Assembly (NCBI GenBank): GCA_012837395.1
Contig: DURF01000017.1
Span: 1-5,369 of the forward strand
Direction: 5' to 3'
Length of the DNA: 5,369 bases
Source of the DNA: Acholeplasma sp.
GTDB lineage: Bacteria > Bacillota_I > Bacilli_A > Acholeplasmatales > Acholeplasmataceae
A model generated the notes under the pieces. It was not told the origin of the DNA. It ran no database searches and was given only the letters and a program-made list of their open reading frames with translations. The position numbers and the translations under genes were made by a program. Shown here piece after piece: positions 1 to 5,233 of this stretch; position 1 is the stretch's first letter, and every line of letters begins with the position of its first letter.

Positions 1-704
1 GCTTCTTTTGCATAACTTGTTAGTTTTTCTTGTTGAGTAAGTTCATAGTACTTTAATTCAATATTTTTATAGATATTTTTAAATATTATTAATAAAACTG
101 TAAATATTACAGCAAATAAAGCAAAGTATCCAAGTATTATTGCATATAATTCGCCAGTATTATTGAGTAGTGTTTGTGAAGTTAAAAGGAAGATAAAATT
201 AATAATTATTGATGTAAGCCAATACGAAATATTAATGTTCCAAAATATAAACGTAGTTTTCAAGTTTTTAAATATTCCTTTTAAAAGTTCGTTATGTTTA
301 TTTATATCCTTTTCAGTCTTTAGTGCATATTGTGATAGATGATATAAATAATAAGCGGATCCAATATAAAGGGCAATTGATATTCCTGTAAACAGCGCAC
401 TAACAGGGGTACTTATGAATAAGAGGATTGTTGCCAGTATACCAAGTGCAAGCGATACCCAAAGTGATATATTAGCCCAGTTAGGTTTATATTGATAAGT
501 AGTATCAATTAAAGGGTCGTTAAAATCAAAGTCACCAAGTGTATCAATTGTTTTTAAATAAGCTTCATCTTCATTTAAGCCATTATTTAAAAACTCACTG
601 TACCTTTCACTTAAGTTAGTAGTAATTTCTAAATACATTTCTTCATCTTTAATATTGTTTAACTTAAAGATATATTTTACATATGTGTTAATTTTTTGTT
701 CCAT
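1..704 (-). CDS. HAAS/permease-prefix-like membrane protein, 3' end cut by the window
   Basis: Open from ATG at 704 to the window edge (234 complete codons, no stop). It has a strong Shine-Dalgarno (GGAGG, 711-715) 6 nt upstream and starts one base after the padR stop. Residues 1-65 are a soluble, helical, acidic region ending in an LGDF turn (56-59), with the EITTNLSERY and NEDEAYLKTI segments typical of the HAAS/DUF1700 or permease-prefix regions encoded next to PadR regulators. Hydrophobic helices follow at about 76-97, 99-121, 150-175 and 186-209, with a charged linker at 129-149 and a charged tail after 210. The biochemical role is unknown. By context it is the protein whose level PadR controls, perhaps a membrane stress or envelope factor. 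The family assignment rests on remembered motif resemblance; the four-helix membrane topology is clear from the sequence. Confidence 0.75.
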   Translation of the reverse strand, partial: MEQKINTYVKYIFKLNNIKDEEMYLEITTNLSERYSEFLNNGLNEDEAYLKTIDTLGDFDFNDPLIDTTYQYKPNWANISLWVSLALGILATILLFISTPVSALFTGISIALYIGSAYYLYHLSQYALKTEKDINKHNELLKGIFKNLKTTFIFWNINISYWLTSIIINFIFLLTSQTLLNNTGELYAIILGYFALFAVIFTVLLIIFKNIYKNIELKYYELTQQEKLTSYAKE

Positions 705-705
705 G

Positions 706-1035
706 TTATTCCTCCAAGAATTTATTTAAGATTTTTTTTGCGTCATGCCAACTTTTAAGATGGTCAAGAAGATAGTTTATACCTTCTTTAGTAATTTTAT
801 AATATTTCCTTTTAGTATTAATACCATCTTTCCAATACGAAGTAATATAATTATTCTTTTCTAACCTTTTTAGTGTTGTGTACATAGTTGCTTCAGTTAA
901 AGAAAAATTGTTATTACTTATAGTAGTGATATGGTTATTAATTTCGTAACCATAACTATCTTTATTTTTAAGTAAAGATAATATTATTGCATCTGTGTGC
1001 CCACGTAATAAATCACCTGTTAAAATAAAGATCAC
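706..1035 (-). CDS. PadR-family winged-helix transcriptional repressor
   Basis: A 109-residue, single-domain PadR protein (PF03551 type), a cytoplasmic DNA-binding dimer. The hallmarks are GDLLRGHTDAIILSLL (7-22), DSYGYEI (26-32), the recognition-helix region EATMYTTLKRLEKNNYI (48-64) and the wing RKYYKIT (76-82). A short C-terminal helix (90-109) would serve for dimerisation, as in the small PadR subfamily. The start used here is GTG at 1035. It lies inside a near-perfect extended Shine-Dalgarno (GAGGTGATC), so an ATT start at 1026 is a real alternative that would shorten the protein by three residues. The gene lies one base upstream of the membrane-protein gene and should form an operon with it. 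Two palindromes in its promoter suggest autorepression. The inducing signal is unknown. Confidence 0.93.
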   Translation of the reverse strand: MIFILTGDLLRGHTDAIILSLLKNKDSYGYEINNHITTISNNNFSLTEATMYTTLKRLEKNNYITSYWKDGINTKRKYYKITKEGINYLLDHLKSWHDAKKILNKFLEE

Positions 1036-1038
1036 CTC

Positions 1039-1061
1039 GATACCTAATTTAGTTATGTATC
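1039..1061. promoter_or_regulatory. Second, imperfect palindrome in the padR leader
   Basis: GATAC (1039-1043) faces GTATC (1057-1061), and TAA (1045-1047) faces TTA (1053-1055), around a centre at 1050. The half-site ATACCTAAT recurs in the main operator (1040-1048 versus 1076-1084), so the same protein probably reads both. It covers the predicted transcription start and 5' leader. This could be a secondary operator supporting cooperative binding. Confidence 0.45.
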
Positions 1062-1062
1062 A

Positions 1063-1091
1063 AGTTTATCACTTCATACCTAATCTGTCAA
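1063..1091 (-). promoter_or_regulatory. padR promoter
   Basis: On the minus strand there is a perfect -35 box TTGACA (1086-1091), a 17-bp spacer and a -10 box TAAACT (1063-1068, four of six consensus bases). Transcription would begin near 1056, about 20 nt before the padR start. The perfect -35 with a poorer -10 and overlapping palindromes suits a repressible promoter. Confidence 0.75.
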
Positions 1092-1103
1092 GGTATGAAG
1101 TGA
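1069..1103. promoter_or_regulatory. Probable PadR operator: perfect 13-bp inverted repeat
   Basis: TCACTTCATACCT (1069-1081) is mirrored exactly by AGGTATGAAGTGA (1091-1103) around a 9-bp centre. The left arm fills the padR -10/-35 spacer and the right arm touches the -35 box, so a bound dimer would block RNA polymerase. No T-run follows on either strand in a position to make it a terminator. That PadR is the binder is inferred from position. PadR proteins commonly repress their own operon through such dyads. Confidence 0.65.
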
Positions 1104-1106
1104 AAT

Positions 1107-1132
1107 AAAAAAAGTTGTATAAATACAACCTT
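1107..1132 (-). terminator. Rho-independent terminator of queT
   Basis: On the minus strand a hairpin GTTGTAT/ATACAAC (1123-1129 with 1114-1120), extended by a G-T and A-T pairs to about ten pairs, is followed at once by seven T (1107-1113). It lies 5 nt past the queT stop codon and just before the padR promoter, so it separates the two minus-strand units. Confidence 0.8.
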
Positions 1133-1137
1133 AATCA

Positions 1138-1617
1138 TTAAGTAATTATTTCTAAAAGATCTTTATTCTTTTTAAAATAATAATATAGTGGTAATCCTAA
1201 GATATACATAACTACAAATTCACCTAGAAACACTAAACCAAAGTTAACTAGAAATGGTGTTTTAGATAAATATGAAATCATTATACCAACGATTATACCA
1301 TTGGATAGCGCAGGAAATAACATTGCTAGTAGCGGTATTTTTCTTGTAATTATCATTAAGATAATAGCTATTAGACTTGCTAGTGTTCCAACTAATGCAT
1401 CAACAATTCCAAATGGACTTGTTAAGTTAGCTAGGAATGTTCCAAGTATTAATCCGGGTGCGATTTTTGGATTAAATAAAACAAATATTAATAACACTTC
1501 AGCAACTCTAAATTGAATAGCTTCAAAACTTAAAAATGAAAATATTAGTACAAATACAAAGTAAATACTTCCATAAATAGCATTTATCGTTAAATCCTTA
1601 ACATTAAAATTTTTCAT
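1138..1617 (-). CDS. queT: QueT, queuosine-precursor ECF transporter substrate-binding subunit
   Basis: A 159-residue, very hydrophobic integral membrane protein of the QueT family (COG4708). It is the S-component that gives an energy-coupling-factor transporter its specificity for queuosine precursors such as preQ1. It works with a shared EcfT/EcfA module not encoded here. About five membrane helices lie near 12-32, 38-64, 70-91, 95-117 and 121-147. The family signatures IQFRVAE (34-40), GIVDALVGT (70-78) and PALSNGI (102-108) are visible, and the length is normal. The start ATG at 1617 sits 6 nt after GGAGG (1624-1628). A preQ1 riboswitch occupies the leader, and the gene diverges from tgt, which uses the imported base. 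Both independently support the assignment. Expression should fall when preQ1 is plentiful. Confidence 0.93.
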   Translation of the reverse strand: MKNFNVKDLTINAIYGSIYFVFVLIFSFLSFEAIQFRVAEVLLIFVLFNPKIAPGLILGTFLANLTSPFGIVDALVGTLASLIAIILMIITRKIPLLAMLFPALSNGIIVGIMISYLSKTPFLVNFGLVFLGEFVVMYILGLPLYYYFKKNKDLLEIIT

Positions 1618-1623
1618 ATCTTT

Positions 1624-1666
1624 CCTCCCTGTTTTTATTTATTGCTGGTTTCCTAGGGTACAGCAA
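1624..1666 (-). ncRNA. preQ1 class I riboswitch controlling queT translation
   Basis: Read on the minus strand, stem P1 is UUGCUG (1661-1666) with CAGCAA (1642-1647). The 13-nt loop holds CCCU (1655-1658), which pairs with AGGG (1627-1630) in the tail to make an H-type pseudoknot. An A-rich linker (1631-1641) joins them, as in preQ1-I aptamers, where it lies in the P1 groove. The last loop base is C (1648), preceded by AAA, matching the ligand-pairing cytosine of the known class. The tail AGGG overlaps the queT Shine-Dalgarno GGAGG (1624-1628), so ligand binding should hide the ribosome site and shut translation. No terminator hairpin fits between aptamer and start. Class II (the COG4708 RNA) is less likely because its extra stem is absent. 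Confidence 0.85.
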
Positions 1667-1674
1667 ATATACTT

Positions 1675-1702
1675 TTGTATTATATCAAAATTATGCTATA
1701 AT
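1675..1702 (+). promoter_or_regulatory. tgt promoter
   Basis: A -35 TTGTAT (1675-1680), 16-bp spacer and consensus -10 TATAAT (1697-1702) on the plus strand. The predicted start falls at about 1709-1710, leaving a leader of only about 15 nt before the chosen tgt ATG. Its -35 overlaps the queT -10, and its -10 touches the queT -35. Confidence 0.7.
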
Positions 1703-1707
1703 TACAA
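1679..1707 (-). promoter_or_regulatory. queT promoter
   Basis: On the minus strand there is a -35 TTGTAA (1702-1707), a 17-bp spacer and a consensus -10 TATAAT (1679-1684). The predicted start near 1672 lies just upstream of the riboswitch P1 stem, so the aptamer would be transcribed almost from its first base. The elements interlock with the tgt promoter. Confidence 0.75.
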
Positions 1708-1724
1708 TTATGGAAGTGATAAAG

Positions 1725-2834
1725 ATGGCAATAAAATTTGAAGTTTTACATGTATGTAAACAAAGTGGCGCAAGATTAGGAAAATTAACAACCCCACACG
1801 GAGTTTTTGAAACCCCGTTTTTTATGCCGGTTGGTACACAAGCAACCGTTAAAACATTAACAGTTGATGAAGTAAAAGAAGTATCAGAAGGTTTAATATT
1901 AGGAAATACTTATCATTTATGGCTACAACCAGGCAGTGAAATAGTAAAAAAACATGGCGGAATTAGAGGGTTTATGAATTGGGATGGAGCACTACTTACT
2001 GATAGTGGTGGATTCCAAGTTTTTTCATTAAGTGGACTTAGAAAAATAACTGAAGAAGGAGTTCATTTTAGACATCATAAATCAGGAGAAAAGTTATTTT
2101 TAAGTCCTGAAAAAGCGATTAAAATCCAAGAAGATTTAGGGGCAGATATTGTTATGAGTTTTGATGAATGTCCACCGCCATATGAGAGTTATGAATATCA
2201 AAAGGAATCATTAGAAAGAACGCTAAGATGGGCTAAAAGAGGAAAAGATGCTCTAACTACAGATCAAGCTTTATTTGGAATTGTTCAAGGTGGACTATTT
2301 AAAGATTTAAGACAACATAGTGCAGAAGAATTAATTAAAATGGATTTTCCAGGCTATTCAATTGGTGGTCTATCTGTTGGAGAAACTAAAGAAGAAATGT
2401 ATGATATGACTAAGTTTTTAAATCCAATTCTACCTTTTGATAAACCAAGGTACTTAATGGGTGTTGGTGCACCTGAGGATTTAATAATGAATGTTATTAA
2501 CGGAATTGATATGTTTGACTGTGTATTACCAACTAGAAATGCAAGACACGGAATGGCATTTACTACTAAGGGTAAAATAAATATTAAGAATAAAAAGTTT
2601 GAAGAAGATTTATCTGTGTTAGATGAAGGACTTAATAGTCCTGTAAATAATTATACTAAATCATATTTTAGACATTTGTTTAAAGCTGATGAATTTTTAG
2701 GAATGAGACTTTTATCTTATCAAAATCTTCATTATATAAAACATTTAATGAGTGAAATAAGAGAAGCGATAAAAAATGATTCTTTACTTGATTATTTAGA
2801 AAAAATGAAAAATACAACAAATTATTTTAAATAG
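1725..2834 (+). CDS. tgt: Queuine/preQ1 tRNA-guanine transglycosylase lacking the zinc site
   Basis: Bacterial TGT swaps guanine 34 of GUN-anticodon tRNAs (Asp, Asn, His, Tyr) for preQ1 on the way to queuosine. The 369-residue protein (E. coli 375) is a full-length TIM barrel. It has the general acid/base Asp93 in [12 protein letters not shown], the pocket motif SFDECPP, GGLSVGE (214-220, with the preQ1-type Val218), the nucleophile Asp265 in [14 protein letters not shown], and GVGAPEDLI. Unusually, the C-terminal zinc motif is gone. Where CxCxxC is expected the sequence reads [10 protein letters not shown] (301-310), and the zinc histidine of the HNLH segment is Gln333, although the surrounding [10 protein letters not shown] and LHY are well kept. 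I chose ATG 1725 over the in-frame ATG 1710 because GGAAGTG (1712-1718) sits 6 nt upstream and the N-terminus MAIKFEV fits the family. The enzyme should still work, but its fold or tRNA-dimer interface must be stabilised without zinc. Confidence 0.95.
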   Translation: MAIKFEVLHVCKQSGARLGKLTTPHGVFETPFFMPVGTQATVKTLTVDEVKEVSEGLILGNTYHLWLQPGSEIVKKHGGIRGFMNWDGALLTDSGGFQVFSLSGLRKITEEGVHFRHHKSGEKLFLSPEKAIKIQEDLGADIVMSFDECPPPYESYEYQKESLERTLRWAKRGKDALTTDQALFGIVQGGLFKDLRQHSAEELIKMDFPGYSIGGLSVGETKEEMYDMTKFLNPILPFDKPRYLMGVGAPEDLIMNVINGIDMFDCVLPTRNARHGMAFTTKGKINIKNKKFEEDLSVLDEGLNSPVNNYTKSYFRHLFKADEFLGMRLLSYQNLHYIKHLMSEIREAIKNDSLLDYLEKMKNTTNYFK

Positions 2835-2844
2835 TATTTAATGT

Positions 2845-2874
2845 TTGAATAATTGTTATAAAATAATGTATAAT
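2845..2874 (+). promoter_or_regulatory. ftsZ promoter
   Basis: -35 TTGAAT (2845-2850), 18-bp spacer and consensus -10 TATAAT (2869-2874), giving a predicted start near 2881 and a leader of about 28 nt. The tgt-ftsZ gap (2835-2908) holds no GC-containing terminator hairpin, so some read-through from tgt is also possible. Confidence 0.6.
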
Positions 2875-2896
2875 AATATATGAATACGAGAAGAAT

Positions 2897-2902
2897 GGGG
2901 GA
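2897..2902 (+). promoter_or_regulatory. ftsZ ribosome binding site fixing a TTG start
   Basis: GGGGGA lies 6 nt ahead of TTG 2909. No in-frame ATG or GTG precedes the conserved core, so the weak TTG initiator is well supported. It may hold FtsZ synthesis down. Confidence 0.7.
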
Positions 2903-2908
2903 ATTGCC

Positions 2909-4051
2909 TTGTTATTTGGTGATGGAAGTAATTTTGATCAAAAGCCAACGATCAAAGTAATTGGTGTTGGTGGTGGTGGCGGTAATGCTGTCGATAGAAT
3001 GATTGAAAACGATGTTAAAGGCGTTTCTTTTGTTGCTGTAAACACAGATGCTCAAGTACTAAAAATATCAAAAGCTGATGAAAGAATTCAAATTGGTAAA
3101 AAATTAACAAAAGGTTTAGGAGCAGGAGCTAATCATAGTGTCGGCCGTGATGCTGCTTATGAATCTATGGATGAATTAAGAGAAATGTTAGAAGATACTG
3201 ATATGGTTTTTATAACTGCTGGTATGGGGGGCGGTACTGGAACTGGTGCAGCACCTGTAATTGCTGAACTTGCAAAAGATATGGATATTTTAACGGTTGC
3301 AATCGTTACTAAACCATTTAGTTTTGAAGGACCAGGAAGAATGAAAGCAGCGGTTTATGGACTTGAAGAAATTAGACCACATGTTGATACATTAATTGTT
3401 ATTCCAAATGAGCGTTTATTAAAAATATCAGGACCTGAAACACAATTATTAGATGCATTTAGAGAATCTGACAACGTACTTCGAAAAGGGGTCCAAGGTA
3501 TTGCGGAAATTATTGCAGTTCCAGGAATTATTAATGTTGACTTTGCGGATGTTAAAACAGTTATGCAAAACAAAGGTACGGCATTAATGGGGATTGGGAT
3601 TGCTTCAGGTGAAAATAGAGCGGTTGAAGCAGCGAGAAAAGCGATTCATTCACAACTCTTAGAAGTAACTATCGATGGTGCAACTGATGCAATTGTTAAT
3701 ATTGCATCTGGTACAAGTATTACTTTGTTTGAAACTGACCAAGCAATTAATGAAATTAGAAATGCCGTTGAAAATGATTTAAATATTATTTATGGTACAA
3801 CAATCAATTCAGACTTAGGGGATGAATTAATTGTAACTGTCATTGCAACCGGTTATGAACTAAGAGCAAAAGATACTACATTTGATAATTTTGCAAGTGA
3901 GTTATTTAATAAAACAAGCGATGAACAGTTAGTTATTACAAAAGATGGATTAATGACTAAAGATGAAGCAAGTTTAAGATCAGATGATGAAGAAGATGAA
4001 TCTGATAGTGAAATAGATGGAATTAGTATTCCAGATTGGTTAAGAAAATAA
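2909..4051 (+). CDS. ftsZ: Cell division GTPase FtsZ
   Basis: A tubulin-like GTPase that polymerises into the Z ring at midcell. The 380-residue protein has the nucleotide loop GVGGGGGNAVDRM (19-31), NTDAQ, the tubulin signature GMGGGTGTG (105-113), and the T7 synergy loop N209-V-D211-F-A-D214 that completes the GTPase site of the next subunit. The core ends near residue 315. A short, highly acidic linker (DDEEDESDSE region) follows, then the C-terminal peptide ISIPDWLRK that docks FtsA or SepF, with Trp where Phe or Tyr is usual. Translation starts at TTG 2909, 6 nt after GGGGGA (2897-2902). The nearby ATG 2895 and TTG 2904 are out of frame. ftsZ lies alone between tgt and ychF, not after ftsA. 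It has its own promoter and a terminator at its stop. Confidence 0.97.
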   Translation: MLFGDGSNFDQKPTIKVIGVGGGGGNAVDRMIENDVKGVSFVAVNTDAQVLKISKADERIQIGKKLTKGLGAGANHSVGRDAAYESMDELREMLEDTDMVFITAGMGGGTGTGAAPVIAELAKDMDILTVAIVTKPFSFEGPGRMKAAVYGLEEIRPHVDTLIVIPNERLLKISGPETQLLDAFRESDNVLRKGVQGIAEIIAVPGIINVDFADVKTVMQNKGTALMGIGIASGENRAVEAARKAIHSQLLEVTIDGATDAIVNIASGTSITLFETDQAINEIRNAVENDLNIIYGTTINSDLGDELIVTVIATGYELRAKDTTFDNFASELFNKTSDEQLVITKDGLMTKDEASLRSDDEEDESDSEIDGISIPDWLRK

Positions 4052-4071
4052 AAGGCTTTTTAGCCTTTTTT
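4050..4071 (+). terminator. Rho-independent terminator of ftsZ
   Basis: AAAAGGCT (4050-4057) pairs with AGCCTTTT (4062-4069) across a TTTT loop, within a run of six T (4066-4071). The stem begins inside the ftsZ stop codon. Only 19 nt separate it from the ychF start. Confidence 0.85.
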
Positions 4072-4090
4072 AATGAAAGAGTGATTATTT

Positions 4091-5188
4091 ATGTTAAAAG
4101 CAGGAATAGTTGGACTACCTAATGTTGGTAAATCAACATTATTTAATGCCATTACAAAACAAGAAGTACTAGCAGCTAATTATCCGTTTGCGACAATTGA
4201 GCCTAATGTTGGGGTTGTTTTAGTACAAGATGAAAGATTAAACGAATTAGAAAAAATTATTAATCCACAAAAAGTTATTCCAACAACTTTTGAATTTACA
4301 GATATTGCAGGTCTTGTCAAAGGAGCTTCTAAAGGTGAAGGACTAGGAAACAAATTTTTAAGTCATATTAGAGAAGTAGACGCAATTTGTCATGTTGTTA
4401 GATGTTTTAATGATGATGTTGTAACTCATGTTAATAATAAAATTGATCCGGTAGATGATTTAGAAACAATTAAAACAGAACTTTATATTGCAGACTTAGA
4501 ACAAATCGATAGAAGGTTACCACGTTTAGAAAAGTTAGTTAAACAAAACGATCGTGATGGAGTTTTAGAATACGAAACATTATCTAAAATAAAAGATGCG
4601 ATTATTAATGATATTGATCCTAAAACAATTGATTTAAGTGATGAAGCTTTAAAGTTAATTAAAAACTTTAATATGTTATCACTTAAACCAGCAATTTTTG
4701 TTGGTAATGTTGCAGATACAGAATTAAAAGATCCTAAATCAAATAAACATTACCTTGATTTATTAGAATACGCTAAAAAAAGTAATACAATAGTAGTTCC
4801 AATAAGCGCACAACTAGAAATGGAAATTGCTCACTTAGATTATAGTGATCAATTAATGTTTTTAGAAGAATATGGTATAAAAGAATCGGGTCTAAATAAA
4901 TTAATTAAAGAAGCATATAACTTATTAGGTCTTAGAACATACTTTACAGCCGGAGTTAAAGAAGTTAGAGCTTGGACTTTTGTTGATGGTATGAAAGCAC
5001 CAGCTTGTGCTGGTGTAATTCACACTGATTTTGAACGAGGCTTTATTGCAGCAGAAACAATTAGTTATGATGACTTAATTAGTGCAGGAAGTAGACAAAA
5101 AGCGAAAGAATTAGGTAAAGTTAGAATTGAAGGTAAAGAATATATCGTTAAAGATGGCGATATAATTAATTTCCGTTTTAATGTTTAA
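4091..5188 (+). CDS. ychF: YchF, Obg-related ribosome-binding ATPase (OLA1 family)
   Basis: A universally conserved P-loop protein of the Obg group that prefers ATP to GTP, binds ribosomes and in bacteria affects translation initiation and oxidative-stress responses. The 365 residues match the usual length (about 363). Visible are Walker A GLPNVGKST (8-16), YPFATIEPN (31-39) of switch I, the G3 DIAG (71-74) and the switch II region GASKGEGLGNKFL. At the G4 position NVAD (206-209) replaces NKxD, the change that relaxes base specificity. A coiled-coil insertion spans about 125-195. The TGS domain runs from about 279 to the end, with TYFTAGVKEVRAWT and the closing KDGDIINFRFNV. A moderate Shine-Dalgarno (AAAGAGTGAT, 4076-4085) precedes ATG 4091. 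I find no clear promoter between the ftsZ terminator and this start. Confidence 0.97.
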   Translation: MLKAGIVGLPNVGKSTLFNAITKQEVLAANYPFATIEPNVGVVLVQDERLNELEKIINPQKVIPTTFEFTDIAGLVKGASKGEGLGNKFLSHIREVDAICHVVRCFNDDVVTHVNNKIDPVDDLETIKTELYIADLEQIDRRLPRLEKLVKQNDRDGVLEYETLSKIKDAIINDIDPKTIDLSDEALKLIKNFNMLSLKPAIFVGNVADTELKDPKSNKHYLDLLEYAKKSNTIVVPISAQLEMEIAHLDYSDQLMFLEEYGIKESGLNKLIKEAYNLLGLRTYFTAGVKEVRAWTFVDGMKAPACAGVIHTDFERGFIAAETISYDDLISAGSRQKAKELGKVRIEGKEYIVKDGDIINFRFNV

Positions 5189-5195
5189 TATATTA

Positions 5196-5204
5196 TGATA
5201 TAAT
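5196..5204 (+). promoter_or_regulatory. Extended -10 promoter for the last gene
   Basis: TGATATAAT is a TGn-extended consensus -10. A second TATAAT overlaps at 5204-5209. No good -35 is visible, as is usual for extended -10 promoters. A start near 5211 would give a leader of about 23 nt before the GTG at 5234. The surrounding sequence is so AT-rich that chance matches are likely. Confidence 0.5.
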
Positions 5205-5233
5205 ATAATTAAAGTTAAATTTAGGAGGTTAAT

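Noticed and set aside
1069..1103. The 13-bp inverted repeat as a terminator or an insertion-sequence end
   Set aside because: No T-run lies downstream on either strand, no transposase or target duplication is near, and it sits on a consensus -35 box, so an operator is the simpler reading.
1301..1516. Plus-strand 71-codon reading frame
   Set aside because: It lies wholly antisense to queT, has no ribosome site and no recognisable motif. It is a shadow of the queT reading frame.
1624..1666. Class II preQ1 riboswitch (COG4708 RNA) upstream of queT
   Set aside because: Although that class is typical of this gene family, the leader has one hairpin plus an A-rich tail and lacks the additional embedded stem of class II. 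The class I layout fits base by base.
1710..1724. ATG 1710 as the main tgt start
   Set aside because: It has no Shine-Dalgarno and falls at the predicted transcription start. ATG 1725 has GGAAGTG at good spacing and gives the family-typical N-terminus. The longer form is kept only as a possible leaderless variant.
2895..2906. ATG 2895 or TTG 2904 as the ftsZ start
   Set aside because: Both are out of frame with the conserved FtsZ sequence. TTG 2909 is in frame and well spaced from GGGGGA.
3355..3573. Minus-strand 72-codon reading frame
   Set aside because: Antisense to the conserved core of ftsZ, with no ribosome site. It is a by-product of ftsZ codon use.
5189..5207. Dyad TATATTAT/ATAATATA after ychF, considered as a terminator
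   Set aside because: The stem has only A-T pairs and a 3-nt loop, and no T-run follows. It is better explained as AT-rich promoter sequence for the next gene.
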